Assembly: GCF_047718555.1 (NCBI RefSeq)
Contig: NZ_JBDNRK010000004.1
Coordinates: 1 to 64,000, forward strand
Reading direction: 5' to 3'
Length of the DNA stretch: 64,000 nt
Source of the DNA: Clostridium_I sp047718555
GTDB taxonomy: Bacteria > Bacillota > Clostridia > Clostridiales > Clostridiaceae
Shown: in pieces, positions 17,074 through 26,028 of the stretch
How positions within the stretch are numbered: position 1 is the stretch's first letter
Layout: each line of letters starts with the position of its first letter
Program-made: the position numbers and the translations under genes
Notes under the pieces: generated by a model
Database searches by the model: none
What the model was told of the DNA's origin: nothing
What the model saw: the letters and a program-made list of their open reading frames with translations, nothing else

Positions 17074-17655
17074 TTATACCTCTCTTTCAACATAATCCTT
17101 TGAATATGCAGACTCTCTTGGCTTAATCAGCACTGATGGATTTGTAATAGAAGCTGCCGGTAAAATTGGTAGTTCACTAACTACATCTTTTCCATATTTT
17201 TTCTTTAAATCATCCAATTCACCGAATTCAATACAGCGCATAAGGCATGCATCTACACAAGCAGGATTTTTCCCCTTAGCTACCAGATCCTTACACGCAT
17301 CACATTTGTTTATAATTCCTTTATCCTCTACATATTGTGGTACCCCGTAAGGACAATTCCAGATACAATATTTGCATCCGATACACATATCAGGATCATA
17401 ATCTACAATACCATTTTGTTCCACCTTATGTATAGCTCCAGTTGGGCATCCTTCTGCGCACTTAGGATTTTTACAATGATTACAAGTAGTAGAAAGATGA
17501 TAAATACTTGGATTGGGAAAACTACCTGTTTCAAATGTTTTCACATTACGAAATAAAGTCCCTACTTCTAAACGATTCTTATCCTTACATGCAATCTGAC
17601 AAGTACGACATCCAATGCATTTTGTCATATCAAAATAAAATCCATATTGACTCAT
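17074..17655 (-). CDS. dmsB: DmsB-like four-cluster ferredoxin subunit
   Basis: This 193-residue protein carries four cysteine groups of the DmsB/NrfC/PhsB family: CIGCRTCQIACKD, CNHCKNPKCAEGCP, CIGCKYCIWNCPYG and CDACKDLVAKGKNPACVDAC, enough for four [4Fe-4S] clusters. It relays electrons between the membrane anchor and the molybdopterin subunit. There is no signal peptide, as expected for a partner that rides with the RR-signal subunit through Tat. It lies between dmsA and dmsC with short gaps. AAAGG precedes the ATG. Confidence 0.9.
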   Translation of the reverse strand: MSQYGFYFDMTKCIGCRTCQIACKDKNRLEVGTLFRNVKTFETGSFPNPSIYHLSTTCNHCKNPKCAEGCPTGAIHKVEQNGIVDYDPDMCIGCKYCIWNCPYGVPQYVEDKGIINKCDACKDLVAKGKNPACVDACLMRCIEFGELDDLKKKYGKDVVSELPILPAASITNPSVLIKPRESAYSKDYVEREV

Positions 17656-17673
17656 TTTATTTCACACCTTTCT

Positions 17674-20343
17674 TTAAAATATAATTCGTTGTGGAACATC
17701 TACATCGTCTGGTATTGGAGAACCTGTCCACTTCTCTAAGTTCACATTTTGTGTATTCCACCCTGATACTCCTCCACCTGTAGAAATATTGCCGCATAAA
17801 TAATTATCTGCTCCTCCTTTATCGATGCCATTAGATTCATCTACATCTGCCCAAGCACCATGAGGAAGTCCAATAACACCAGGAGCAACACGTTCTGTTA
17901 CGTAAGCATGACGAAGTGTTTTACCGTAAGCACTTGTAATTAAAACAGTATCTCCATTTTTAATTCCCTTTTTATCAGCATCCCCTTTTGAAATATAGGC
18001 AGGCTGCTTCAAAGCCTCTCTAAGCCATGGAACATTATCGTAAATAGAATGAGAGCGTCTAATATAATGAGGATTAATTAACTGGTAAGGATATTTTCCT
18101 TTAGTCTTATCCCAAAAATCCGAATATGTACTTTCATAGCCATCCCTTGGAGGTACATATTTGGGCAAAGGTGAAACTTCATTATAACCCTGGCTATATA
18201 AAATATCAGCTTTTGTCTGGGAATAAATCTCAATCAATCCGGTTGTAGAATTTAAAGGATTTTTCACAGGGTCCTTTATAAATTTTTCATAGGCAATATT
18301 TCCATAATTATCTCCATCATGTCTCTCTACCTGATAAATGCCATCTGCTAAAAATTTATTTAAAGGGACCCTCCCTGACTGCGGCTTACCATCACATCCC
18401 CACGCTGCTATATCTTTAGCTGTAATCTCTACTAAAGGTTCATAACCTGTACCTTCCTTATTTATTACAGTGGAACCTGCCAATTTGTTAAAAAATCTTT
18501 GTTTTTGACTAATTGGGTACATATCTTTTTCTGGCACATCCAATAATTTACCCAACTGAATATTTACCCACTCATCATCCTTTGCTTCATAAATTGGCTT
18601 TATCACATTGCTGTATACCAGCATAATATCGCGGTTACATCCAGATGAAGGAAAATTGCCTTCACGTTCCCACCAGGTAGTAATAGGAAGAACGATATCT
18701 GCATATTTTGAATTTGTAGTTAAAAATGATGACTGGCTTAACACAAATTCTACTTTTCTATGTACCTCTATTCCCTGCTTCATACCTTCACGTGTTTGAA
18801 GAAGTGCACTTCCACTATGCCATATCATCTGAATATTAATTGGTTTTCTCTCAACTTTCTTTTTTAAATCTACTTTTGATACTACTTTTTTCCAGTCAGC
18901 TGGTTTAGCATTAATAGAAGGAAAAACTGAAGAAGGATTATAACTTCCATCAGAAATTGCCTTCCAGCCTTCTGTATCATTTAGATAAAGAGGCGGATAG
19001 GTCTTTGCCTTTGATACCATACCATCACTGCCGGCAACCACCAATGCCTTTCCAAAATTAGCAGCATTGTTCCAGCAGGAGGTACCCGTGGCATGTCCAG
19101 ATTTACCAATATGCCCTCCCATAGCACCTAGTGTTATAAATAATTGAGGCATTGAATCGCTGTCATGAGTACGTGCAGGTGCCCAGGTAGTTAACAATGC
19201 AACTTTTATATTTTTACCTATACGCCTTGCCAACTTACGAATTGTATCAGCTTGTACACCACAAATTTTTTCTGCCCATTCAGGAGTCTTAGGAACATTA
19301 TCATATCTGCCTAGCAAATAGTCTTTAAAATTTTCATTTACCTCTGCATTTGGAGGCATATGCTCTGCATCAAAACCATAAGTATATCGATTTAGAAAAT
19401 CCCAATCAATTAATGGATTTGTTACCGGATCATCTTCCTTCAGCATTGTATATGCCAGTGCCAATTGCATTGTCATATCAGTTCCAGGTCTAATTGGAAT
19501 CCACTCTGCCTCTAAAGTAGCTGCTGTATCTGTATATACGGGATCAATAATTACAAATTTACATCCTTTTTTCTTCATTTCTAAGTAAAAGTGAGTTGCA
19601 TTCCCCATGGCAGACCAGGCAGGATTTAAACCAAAACCCACAACAAGCTCTGACTTTTGCAAATCAAATCTATCATTTACTGCATCTCGTACTAAAATTC
19701 CATCTCCTACTCCTAAAATATGAGGAATTGCATACCATGCCCCATAGGAGCTTGTCCCCCAATGTGAAACATAAGAACCTAATTTATTTAGTAAAGGGCC
19801 AGGCTCAGCACTTGTAGAAAAAATAGATTCCACTCCATACTTATTTTTAACCCGTGTAATTTCATCTGCTATGTATTTTAATGCCTCATTCCATGAAATT
19901 CTCTCCCATTCATCTTTTCCACGAAGTGATTTATCCCCTCCACCGGGTTCCCAATGTTTACGTTTCATAGGATATTTCAAGCGATCAGCACCCTGTGCCT
20001 CAAATTGCTCTGCTCTACCTCTTAAACAAGCTCTTTGCTGAGGATTATCATCGGTATCCTCTCTTAAATCATCTGTTTTTTGGCGTACAACTACCCCCTC
20101 AACCACTAATGCCTTAACTAAACATTTTCCTCCACAATTGTGCCAGCAGGCTGCTGCAACCCATTTCCCAGTATCTGTATTAATATGAGCTACATCTTTT
20201 TTATCCAGCGTTGTTTCCTTTAATGTATTATCATAAGCTACTAATGGTAAGCCTGCCACCGCCGCTGCCACAGCTGCACTTCCCTTTAGAAATTTTCTTC
20301 GGTCTATCTTAGTATTTACTAATTTGTTTATAAAATTGCTCAT
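17674..20343 (-). CDS. dmsA: DMSO-reductase-family molybdopterin oxidoreductase, Tat-exported (DmsA-like)
   Basis: This 889-residue catalytic subunit starts with a twin-arginine signal (DRRKFLKGSAAVAAAVAG, residues 14-31). A [4Fe-4S] motif C-x3-C-x3-C follows at Cys66, Cys70 and Cys74, with Cys106 (RACLRGR) as fourth ligand. In the family alignment by eye, Ser199 (HWGTSS) falls where TorA/DmsA have the metal-binding serine, so a Ser-ligated Mo or W is predicted. The C-terminal domain (after about 760) is the pterin-binding barrel. The substrate could be DMSO, an N-oxide or another oxyanion; sequence does not decide. First gene of dmsABC-torD-FeS, behind leader copy E. Confidence 0.9.
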   Translation of the reverse strand: MSNFINKLVNTKIDRRKFLKGSAAVAAAVAGLPLVAYDNTLKETTLDKKDVAHINTDTGKWVAAACWHNCGGKCLVKALVVEGVVVRQKTDDLREDTDDNPQQRACLRGRAEQFEAQGADRLKYPMKRKHWEPGGGDKSLRGKDEWERISWNEALKYIADEITRVKNKYGVESIFSTSAEPGPLLNKLGSYVSHWGTSSYGAWYAIPHILGVGDGILVRDAVNDRFDLQKSELVVGFGLNPAWSAMGNATHFYLEMKKKGCKFVIIDPVYTDTAATLEAEWIPIRPGTDMTMQLALAYTMLKEDDPVTNPLIDWDFLNRYTYGFDAEHMPPNAEVNENFKDYLLGRYDNVPKTPEWAEKICGVQADTIRKLARRIGKNIKVALLTTWAPARTHDSDSMPQLFITLGAMGGHIGKSGHATGTSCWNNAANFGKALVVAGSDGMVSKAKTYPPLYLNDTEGWKAISDGSYNPSSVFPSINAKPADWKKVVSKVDLKKKVERKPINIQMIWHSGSALLQTREGMKQGIEVHRKVEFVLSQSSFLTTNSKYADIVLPITTWWEREGNFPSSGCNRDIMLVYSNVIKPIYEAKDDEWVNIQLGKLLDVPEKDMYPISQKQRFFNKLAGSTVINKEGTGYEPLVEITAKDIAAWGCDGKPQSGRVPLNKFLADGIYQVERHDGDNYGNIAYEKFIKDPVKNPLNSTTGLIEIYSQTKADILYSQGYNEVSPLPKYVPPRDGYESTYSDFWDKTKGKYPYQLINPHYIRRSHSIYDNVPWLREALKQPAYISKGDADKKGIKNGDTVLITSAYGKTLRHAYVTERVAPGVIGLPHGAWADVDESNGIDKGGADNYLCGNISTGGGVSGWNTQNVNLEKWTGSPIPDDVDVPQRIIF

Positions 20344-20445
20344 GGAACTGATATACCCCCTGCTCTTTAAAATTTAAAAATAATTATCAATATTGTTATA
20401 GTTAATTTATACATAGTTGCCTTTTTATCTTAAAATTTAAACAAT

Positions 20446-20617
20446 GTAAAAAGACTAATCTCTCTTAAACTATTTTAAGAAAGATTAGTCTCTAGTTTTC
20501 TAGTCAACCATACCATTATTATTAATTGTTGTGTTACTCTAATCATTACAAATAATAATACATATTATTTATACCTGTTTACTATTATATTATCGTTAAT
20601 TTTTCTTTTTATGTCAA
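20446..20617 (-). promoter_or_regulatory. Shared promoter-attenuator leader, copy E (before dms operon)
   Basis: Read leftward: TTGACA (20612-20617), 17 bases, GATAAT (20589-20594), leader, GTTGACTAG with CTAG-AAAA-CTAG (20492-20503), then hairpin GACTAATCTTTCTTAAA / TTTAAGAGAGATTAGTC (about 20452-20490) and TTTTTAC. The gene starts about 105 bases further on. Confidence 0.77.
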
Positions 20618-20731
20618 TATATTATTGAAAAATTAGAACTCTTTTATAATTTATAGTATTTAATTTCAATTTTTCTAAATTTATCTATTCACGTATTCCG
20701 TTCAATAATTTTTTAGCTTTGTAAAATAAAA

Positions 20732-20768
20732 TAACGTATGTAGATTTTTATTCAAACCCACATACGTT
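20732..20768 (-). terminator. Terminator of lon
   Basis: On the minus strand AACGTATGTGG pairs with CTACATACGTT and is followed by ATTTTATTTT. It lies about 45 bases past the lon stop codon. Confidence 0.6.
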
Positions 20769-20810
20769 TATAAATAATTTATCATAATATTTAATCATTA
20801 GATATTAATT

Positions 20811-23207
20811 CTATATTCTAACTTCCCCCACAATTCCTGCTGTCATATCCAAAATAGCTGGCTTTGGAAGTTCTATACCTATAGTTTCTTTTATTACATC
20901 TTCAATAGTTTCTACAAGGATGAATTGTAATTCATTTCTAACATCTTCTGGAATATCCATTATATCTTTTTCATTGCCCTTTGGTAAAATAACACGTTTT
21001 ATTCCTGCACGATGAGCTGCTAATACTTTTTCTTTAATTCCACCTACAGGAAGTACTGCACCTCTTAATGAGATTTCACCTGTCATTGCCAGTTTAGAAT
21101 CCACTTTATGGCCTGTTACCAGTGAAGCAATAGTTGTAAATAATGCTACTCCTGCAGATGGTCCATCTTTTGGAATGGCTCCTGCTGGTACATGAAGATG
21201 TAAGTCATTTTTATCGAATTCAACATTCTTTAAACTAAAGGCTAATCTTGAACGAATAAGACTCTGAGAAATCTTAGCAGATTCTCTCATTACATCTCCT
21301 AGTTGGCCTGTAAGAATCAATTGTCCATTTCCCGGCATAAGCACGCCTTCGATGAATAAAATTTCTCCTCCTACGGGAGTCCAAGCAAGTCCTGTTACAA
21401 CTCCCGGTGGATTATTTTCACCAACCTTATCATGATCAGCAATTTCATGTCCCAGAATATCAAAAAGCATGTCCGCTTTAACCACATAAGGTAAATCTAC
21501 TTTGGCAAGCACAATTTTTTCAGATACCGCTCTTGCCACTGCTGCCAATTGACGTTTAAGACCTCTTACACCAGCTTCTCTAGTATATTTATCAATAATA
21601 GACTTTAGAGCTTCATCTTCAATTTGCAGCTGATCATCATTTAATCCATGTGCTTGCAATACTTCGCTCCACAAATGTTCCTTTGTAATGCGGAACTTTT
21701 CCTGACCTGTATAACTATTTATATCTATAATCTCCATACGATCTAGCAAAGGTCCCGGTATATCCCTCAATGAATTTGCCGTTGCAATAAAGAACACATC
21801 TGATAGATCATAAGGTACTTCCAAATAGTGATCTGAAAAAGTATTGTTTTGTTCAGGATCCAGAACTTCCAGCAGTGCACTGGCAGGATCGCCGCTTACA
21901 GATGCCATCATCTTATCAATTTCATCTAAAATAAATACTGGATTCTTTTCACCTGCACGTTTCATTCCCTGAATAATTCTTCCTGGTAATGCACCAATAT
22001 AAGTTCTTCTGTGTCCTCTAATTTCTGCTTCGTCTCTAATTCCACCAAGGCTTATTCTAACATATTTACGCTGGAGAGCTTCAGCAATACTTTTACCTAA
22101 ACTTGTTTTACCAACTCCAGGAGGTCCTACTAATAGTAGAATTGATCCCTGCTTATTTTGTTTTAATTTCATAACTACCAAATGCTGAATTATACGATCT
22201 TTAACTTTATCAAGTCCGTAGTGCCTCTCATTTAGTATTTTTCTTGCAGCTTCTATATCTATATCTTTAGCTTCACTTTTCTTCCAAGGAATACTTGTTA
22301 GTAAATCAAGATAATTTTCAATAACATTTCCTTCTGAGCTATTAGGACCTTGTCTCTCTAATTTATTTAATTCATCCAGTGCTATTTCTCTAACATCTTC
22401 AGGCATATTAGCTTCTTCTATTAATGTCTTATAATCCTTTTTATTTTTATTTTTTGCTCCATTACCTTCTGATTCATTTAGTTCTTCCTGGATAGCCTTA
22501 AGCTGTTGTCTCAGCATATTTTCTCTATAATTTTTATTAACTTTATCATTGAATTTTGCTGCCATTTCCATTTGGAATTTTATAGATTCCCTTTGATCTA
22601 TGAGTATGTCTAAAAATCTCAAGCTTTTCTTTTTCAATGAACGAATCTCCAGGAACTCCTGTTTTTCTTCATAGGATAAATTCATAAATGGAAATACATA
22701 GGCAATAATATTTGTAATGTTATTCAATTTATTTATATATTCTACATAAGCTTCTGAACCTCTGAAATTCTCACTAATTTCAGAAACTAAAGTTTTAATG
22801 TAATTTATCATTTCTATTTGATTTTTTTCATCTAAATCTATAATATCAGGAATGAGTTTATAGGTTACTTTATAATTTTCACCCTCTGGAATAAATTCAT
22901 CTACTTCAGCTCTTTCAACTACATCCATAGTAAATTCATAACCATCTTTTGATATTTTTCTATCTTCAACTTTAATTAATGTACCAATGTGATAGAAGTT
23001 GTCTTTGCTGTATAAATTTCCATTGATCTTCTCTTTAAGTGCCAATGCAACACCATAGAAACCATCCTGTGCAATTCTATTATAGAATTGATTGCCAATT
23101 TCTTTACTTGTCTTTATTGTTACGCTTTTTCCCTGCAATAGCACTGTATTTGGTATAACAACTACAGATAGTTCTTTATTTACATTCCATTCTTTCATTC
23201 CAATCAT
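20811..23207 (-). CDS. lon: ATP-dependent Lon protease (LonA)
   Basis: A full-length LonA of about 798 residues. The N-terminal substrate domain covers about 1-200 and a helical region 200-300. The AAA+ domain has Walker A GPPGVGKTSLGKS and Walker B VFILDEIDKM. The protease domain has the catalytic Ser in PKDGPSAGVA and the Lys in GGIKEKVLAAHRAG. It degrades damaged and regulatory proteins in the cytoplasm. Possible starts lie close together: the ATG at 23207 has AAAAGGA 6-7 bases upstream, and another ATG at 23198 also fits. It is a monocistronic housekeeping gene with its own terminator and none of the shared leader features. Confidence 0.94.
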   Translation of the reverse strand: MIGMKEWNVNKELSVVVIPNTVLLQGKSVTIKTSKEIGNQFYNRIAQDGFYGVALALKEKINGNLYSKDNFYHIGTLIKVEDRKISKDGYEFTMDVVERAEVDEFIPEGENYKVTYKLIPDIIDLDEKNQIEMINYIKTLVSEISENFRGSEAYVEYINKLNNITNIIAYVFPFMNLSYEEKQEFLEIRSLKKKSLRFLDILIDQRESIKFQMEMAAKFNDKVNKNYRENMLRQQLKAIQEELNESEGNGAKNKNKKDYKTLIEEANMPEDVREIALDELNKLERQGPNSSEGNVIENYLDLLTSIPWKKSEAKDIDIEAARKILNERHYGLDKVKDRIIQHLVVMKLKQNKQGSILLLVGPPGVGKTSLGKSIAEALQRKYVRISLGGIRDEAEIRGHRRTYIGALPGRIIQGMKRAGEKNPVFILDEIDKMMASVSGDPASALLEVLDPEQNNTFSDHYLEVPYDLSDVFFIATANSLRDIPGPLLDRMEIIDINSYTGQEKFRITKEHLWSEVLQAHGLNDDQLQIEDEALKSIIDKYTREAGVRGLKRQLAAVARAVSEKIVLAKVDLPYVVKADMLFDILGHEIADHDKVGENNPPGVVTGLAWTPVGGEILFIEGVLMPGNGQLILTGQLGDVMRESAKISQSLIRSRLAFSLKNVEFDKNDLHLHVPAGAIPKDGPSAGVALFTTIASLVTGHKVDSKLAMTGEISLRGAVLPVGGIKEKVLAAHRAGIKRVILPKGNEKDIMDIPEDVRNELQFILVETIEDVIKETIGIELPKPAILDMTAGIVGEVRI

Positions 23208-23274
23208 CTCCAATCCTTTTAGCTTAACCTTAATCCTTAATCAGTCAGGCAATTCAGTTTATCATTTGTAAATC

Positions 23275-23312
23275 TAAGACATCTTTATCTTTTTATTTAT
23301 TAAGATGTCTTA
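23275..23312 (-). terminator. Terminator of nfu gene
   Basis: TAAGACATCTT pairs with AAGATGTCTTA across a T-rich 15-base loop. It lies just after the leftward nfu gene and before lon. Confidence 0.5.
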
Positions 23313-23337
23313 GTGTTTCTTTAAAATATAAGTTTAA

Positions 23338-23559
23338 TTATACTCCCACAACTGCCTTAACTTCAGGAATCTTATTTTTCAATTCTGTTTCAATTAAATT
23401 TTTTACTGTCATCTGGGAAAATGGGCATCCACTGCAGGAACCCTGTAGTTCAACTTTTACAACGCCATCTTCTGTGACGTCTATAAATTTTACATCTCCC
23501 CCATCTCTTTGTAATGCTGGACGAATCTCATCTAATGCCTCAATAACTTCATTTCTCAT
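23338..23559 (-). CDS. nfu: NifU C-terminal-domain (Nfu) iron-sulfur scaffold protein
   Basis: This 73-residue stand-alone Nfu domain contains the cluster-binding CSGCP motif and the conserved RPALQRDGGDV segment. Such proteins carry and deliver [4Fe-4S] clusters to apo-enzymes, relevant in this FeS-rich region. The ATG at 23559 is chosen because AAAGGTGAGGG lies upstream; an earlier in-frame GTG falls inside that ribosome site. It is a single gene followed by a hairpin terminator. Confidence 0.92.
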   Translation of the reverse strand: MRNEVIEALDEIRPALQRDGGDVKFIDVTEDGVVKVELQGSCSGCPFSQMTVKNLIETELKNKIPEVKAVVGV

Positions 23560-23679
23560 TTTTATTTCCCTCACCTTTTAATGATAAATTTATATATATT
23601 GCAATAAATCATGTTCATTATAAATTGATACTATTGATTAAATGTACAATTTTAATTGCAAATTATATATCCTATTATA

Positions 23680-23700
23680 GTTAGTTTTAATTAACCTAAC
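23680..23700. promoter_or_regulatory. Second MarR-type dyad downstream of the marR gene
   Basis: GTTAG and CTAAC arms (AGTTAG...CCTAACTACAT) resemble the dyad in the marR promoter at 24166-24182, including the flank CCTAACTACAT. It lies between the marR-like stop codon and nfu, and could be an operator or a chance match. Confidence 0.35.
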
Positions 23701-23729
23701 TACATTCCTAAAAAAATTTGTTTAATACT

Positions 23730-24146
23730 TTATTTAACTTTTGACAGAAGATCTATTAATGTATTAATTTCATCTTCGTTGAGACTTTCCATGATTCTAT
23801 CCACTACTCTTTTAGTAGTCAATTCATCGAATCGTGCAATACATTTTCCTCTTTCTGTAAGATGGATATAATAAACTCTACCATCCTTATTACACTTTTG
23901 CTTATAAATACAATCTAATTTAATGAACTTCTTTATCATTTCTGTAACTGATGGTTTGGATAAGTCTAAAACTTCAGCCAGCTTACTGGTAGTAATACAT
24001 TCCTGCTGATCAAATTTTTTTATATACTCAATTTGACGAAGAGTTAATTCCGACATATTCAGTTCGTCAATAAGTTTACAGGAGCACTGCCCCTTTACTT
24101 CCATCAATTGTTTATAAGTATCATAAAGCTTTTTGTTAATGTCCAC
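23730..24146 (-). CDS. MarR-family transcriptional regulator
   Basis: This 138-residue protein has the MarR winged-helix pattern: helices around LTLRQIEYIKKF, the recognition region TTSKLAEVLDLSKPSVTEMIKKF, and wing residues KDGRVYYIHLTERG. It contains four cysteines, two in a GQCSCK stretch near residue 22, which might sense metal or oxidation (inference). The start is a GTG with GAGGTGATC upstream. A dyad covers the transcription start in its own promoter, so autorepression is likely. Other targets are not evident; lon and nfu lie downstream on the same strand. Confidence 0.85.
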   Translation of the reverse strand: MDINKKLYDTYKQLMEVKGQCSCKLIDELNMSELTLRQIEYIKKFDQQECITTSKLAEVLDLSKPSVTEMIKKFIKLDCIYKQKCNKDGRVYYIHLTERGKCIARFDELTTKRVVDRIMESLNEDEINTLIDLLSKVK

Positions 24147-24165
24147 AAGATCACCTCATTAGTTT

Positions 24166-24214
24166 GTTAGGTTTTCCCTAACTACATAATAAATCACATT
24201 ATATATTTTGTCAA
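24166..24214 (-). promoter_or_regulatory. Promoter and operator of the MarR-like gene
   Basis: On the minus strand TTGACA (24209-24214), 17 bases, TATTAT (24186-24191). Directly after it lies the dyad GTTAGG-N5-CCTAAC (24166-24182), at the expected transcription start, a position suited to autorepression. Confidence 0.6.
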
Positions 24215-24344
24215 CAAAAAAATCAAACTTTTATTTCTAATTTTCAGAATAATTAAATTTAAATAAAAACTTTCAACGTTATTTATTATAATCTTATCTT
24301 GTAGTTATGTTGAAAGTTTAAATCTTTTATTTTAAGGTTTCATA

Positions 24345-26018
24345 CTATTTACTTTTAATCAAACCATAAATACCCTTTGGATTCTGTGCTTTTACAATAG
24401 CATAGGCAATTTTTGGAGTAAAGATTTTAGGATGATATACCATATACCTTGATTCCCACTGGGTAGGAGCATATTTTTCTTTAGAATGATGAAGAGTCTT
24501 AAAGCTGTATAGATTATTTAAATTTTCATAGATAAATTCAAATAATCTGCCTGTAATTGCGTTCTTGTCATTTTCCCTCACATTTGCAAGAGGAGCCAGT
24601 CCCATACTTCCCCATTCTACTCCTTGTGATTTCATTACCATAAATGCTTCATAGATTATTTTTTCTATTACCCCTTGAGGTGCATCGGGTAATCTTCTTG
24701 TTACATCTGCAAGATACCCCTTTCCACCTTGAAAAGGTATAAATACTACAAACCCTAACATTTTACCTTTAGCATTCCTTGCAAAAAAGTATCGTCTATC
24801 CATAGGATTATCTAATTCTGTTCCTCCCAACATGAAAGACATTTCTCCATGTTTATTTTCTTTCCAAAGCTTTGTGATTTCATTTATTTCATCTTCTATA
24901 TTAATCTCCTTATGCTTTAATGGTTCATATTCTTCAACTGTTATTCCATATCTGTTTGCATGGTTAATTGCAGCTCTTACCTTAGCTACCCTTCCGCCTT
25001 TCAAATTATATTCTGACAACTGGAACATTGCATCTTCCCCGTACTTTACACATCCAAAGCCTGCCTTTTTATATAGCTTTAAAAATTTTTCTGAAACATT
25101 TAATAATACAATTTCCAAACCATTCTCTCTACAAAAAATTATAAATTCTAAAATAAAAAACTCTGCACTTTCATCCGGACATATAATATCACCACAACAG
25201 ACTGCCACATCTGCCACTATAGTAAAGGCTACGGTGCCTTCTACAACATTACTGAAATAGTATCGTTTATCATTATCCAAGGCTAAATAAGACAAGGTAT
25301 TCTCACCATACTTCATTACAAGTCTTCTTACCTTTTCCTTATCACGCTTTGAAATAATTGGATTGTAGATCAATGGTTTTAGAATAAGTATAAAAGATAG
25401 TGAAATACAGATCCAATTAAAAATAATTGCGGACTCTGCAAATAATCTTCCCGCTCTATTTTTGTACTCTATATCCATAAAAAATAACAATTTAACAGCC
25501 CTGTACAAAGCATCATTAAAATCATGTATATGTCTGAAATTACCCTTCATAGAAAAAAAACCAATAGCAGTATACAAAATTATTAAGCAAATTGAAAAAA
25601 GTGCAATTATAATACCATATTTGACTGTTATTTTATTGGATCTCCTTTTGAAATCATTTCTGTAGATTAGCAAAACAATTAAAATAAAAGCTTCATACAA
25701 TAAAAGTATTGAAGACAAATTAAATGTTCTGAAAATATGAAGTGTCATTGACATAATCAGCATAATAATCTGCATTATCCAGGCATACCGTATTCTCTTA
25801 TATAGTTTAAAGACTAGCAATAAAGTCAAAAATCCAATTATTATATTCAAAGTATTATGAATTACTATGGCCTGCGGATATACCCTTGTGTAAAATCCAT
25901 AAACATAGTGCATGATACCATAATTATGTAGGAAAGGGAAGATTATTTTGGATATTCCTGAACAAATAAGCATAAGAATAGCTATATTTTGTATGATTAC
26001 TTTAAATCTTTCTTTCAT
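24345..26018 (-). CDS. MprF-like membrane protein with C-terminal DUF2156 domain
   Basis: This protein of about 557 residues has roughly six membrane segments in the first 230 residues. A cytoplasmic GNAT-like domain follows, related to the lysyl-phosphatidylglycerol synthase C-terminal domain (FTIVADVAVCCGDIICP, then GYLADVTRRLPDAPQGVIE and WGSMGLAPLANV). Full MprF has about 14 spans, so this is a short form whose flippase part is missing; aminoacylation of lipid or another acceptor is possible. The ATG at 26018 follows AGGAGA by 6 bases and is preferred to one eight codons earlier. It starts 10 bases after the hydrolase gene, so the two form an operon. Confidence 0.78.
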   Translation of the reverse strand: MKERFKVIIQNIAILMLICSGISKIIFPFLHNYGIMHYVYGFYTRVYPQAIVIHNTLNIIIGFLTLLLVFKLYKRIRYAWIMQIIMLIMSMTLHIFRTFNLSSILLLYEAFILIVLLIYRNDFKRRSNKITVKYGIIIALFSICLIILYTAIGFFSMKGNFRHIHDFNDALYRAVKLLFFMDIEYKNRAGRLFAESAIIFNWICISLSFILILKPLIYNPIISKRDKEKVRRLVMKYGENTLSYLALDNDKRYYFSNVVEGTVAFTIVADVAVCCGDIICPDESAEFFILEFIIFCRENGLEIVLLNVSEKFLKLYKKAGFGCVKYGEDAMFQLSEYNLKGGRVAKVRAAINHANRYGITVEEYEPLKHKEINIEDEINEITKLWKENKHGEMSFMLGGTELDNPMDRRYFFARNAKGKMLGFVVFIPFQGGKGYLADVTRRLPDAPQGVIEKIIYEAFMVMKSQGVEWGSMGLAPLANVRENDKNAITGRLFEFIYENLNNLYSFKTLHHSKEKYAPTQWESRYMVYHPKIFTPKIAYAIVKAQNPKGIYGLIKSK

Positions 26019-26028
26019 TTCATTTCTC

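Noticed and set aside
4846..20617. Known Moco/Tuco riboswitch as explanation of the five leaders
   Set aside because: The Moco motif is a long, G-rich multi-helix aptamer before moa/moe genes. These leaders are very AT-rich, with only a CTAG mini-hairpin and a terminator, and one lies before a glycosyltransferase.
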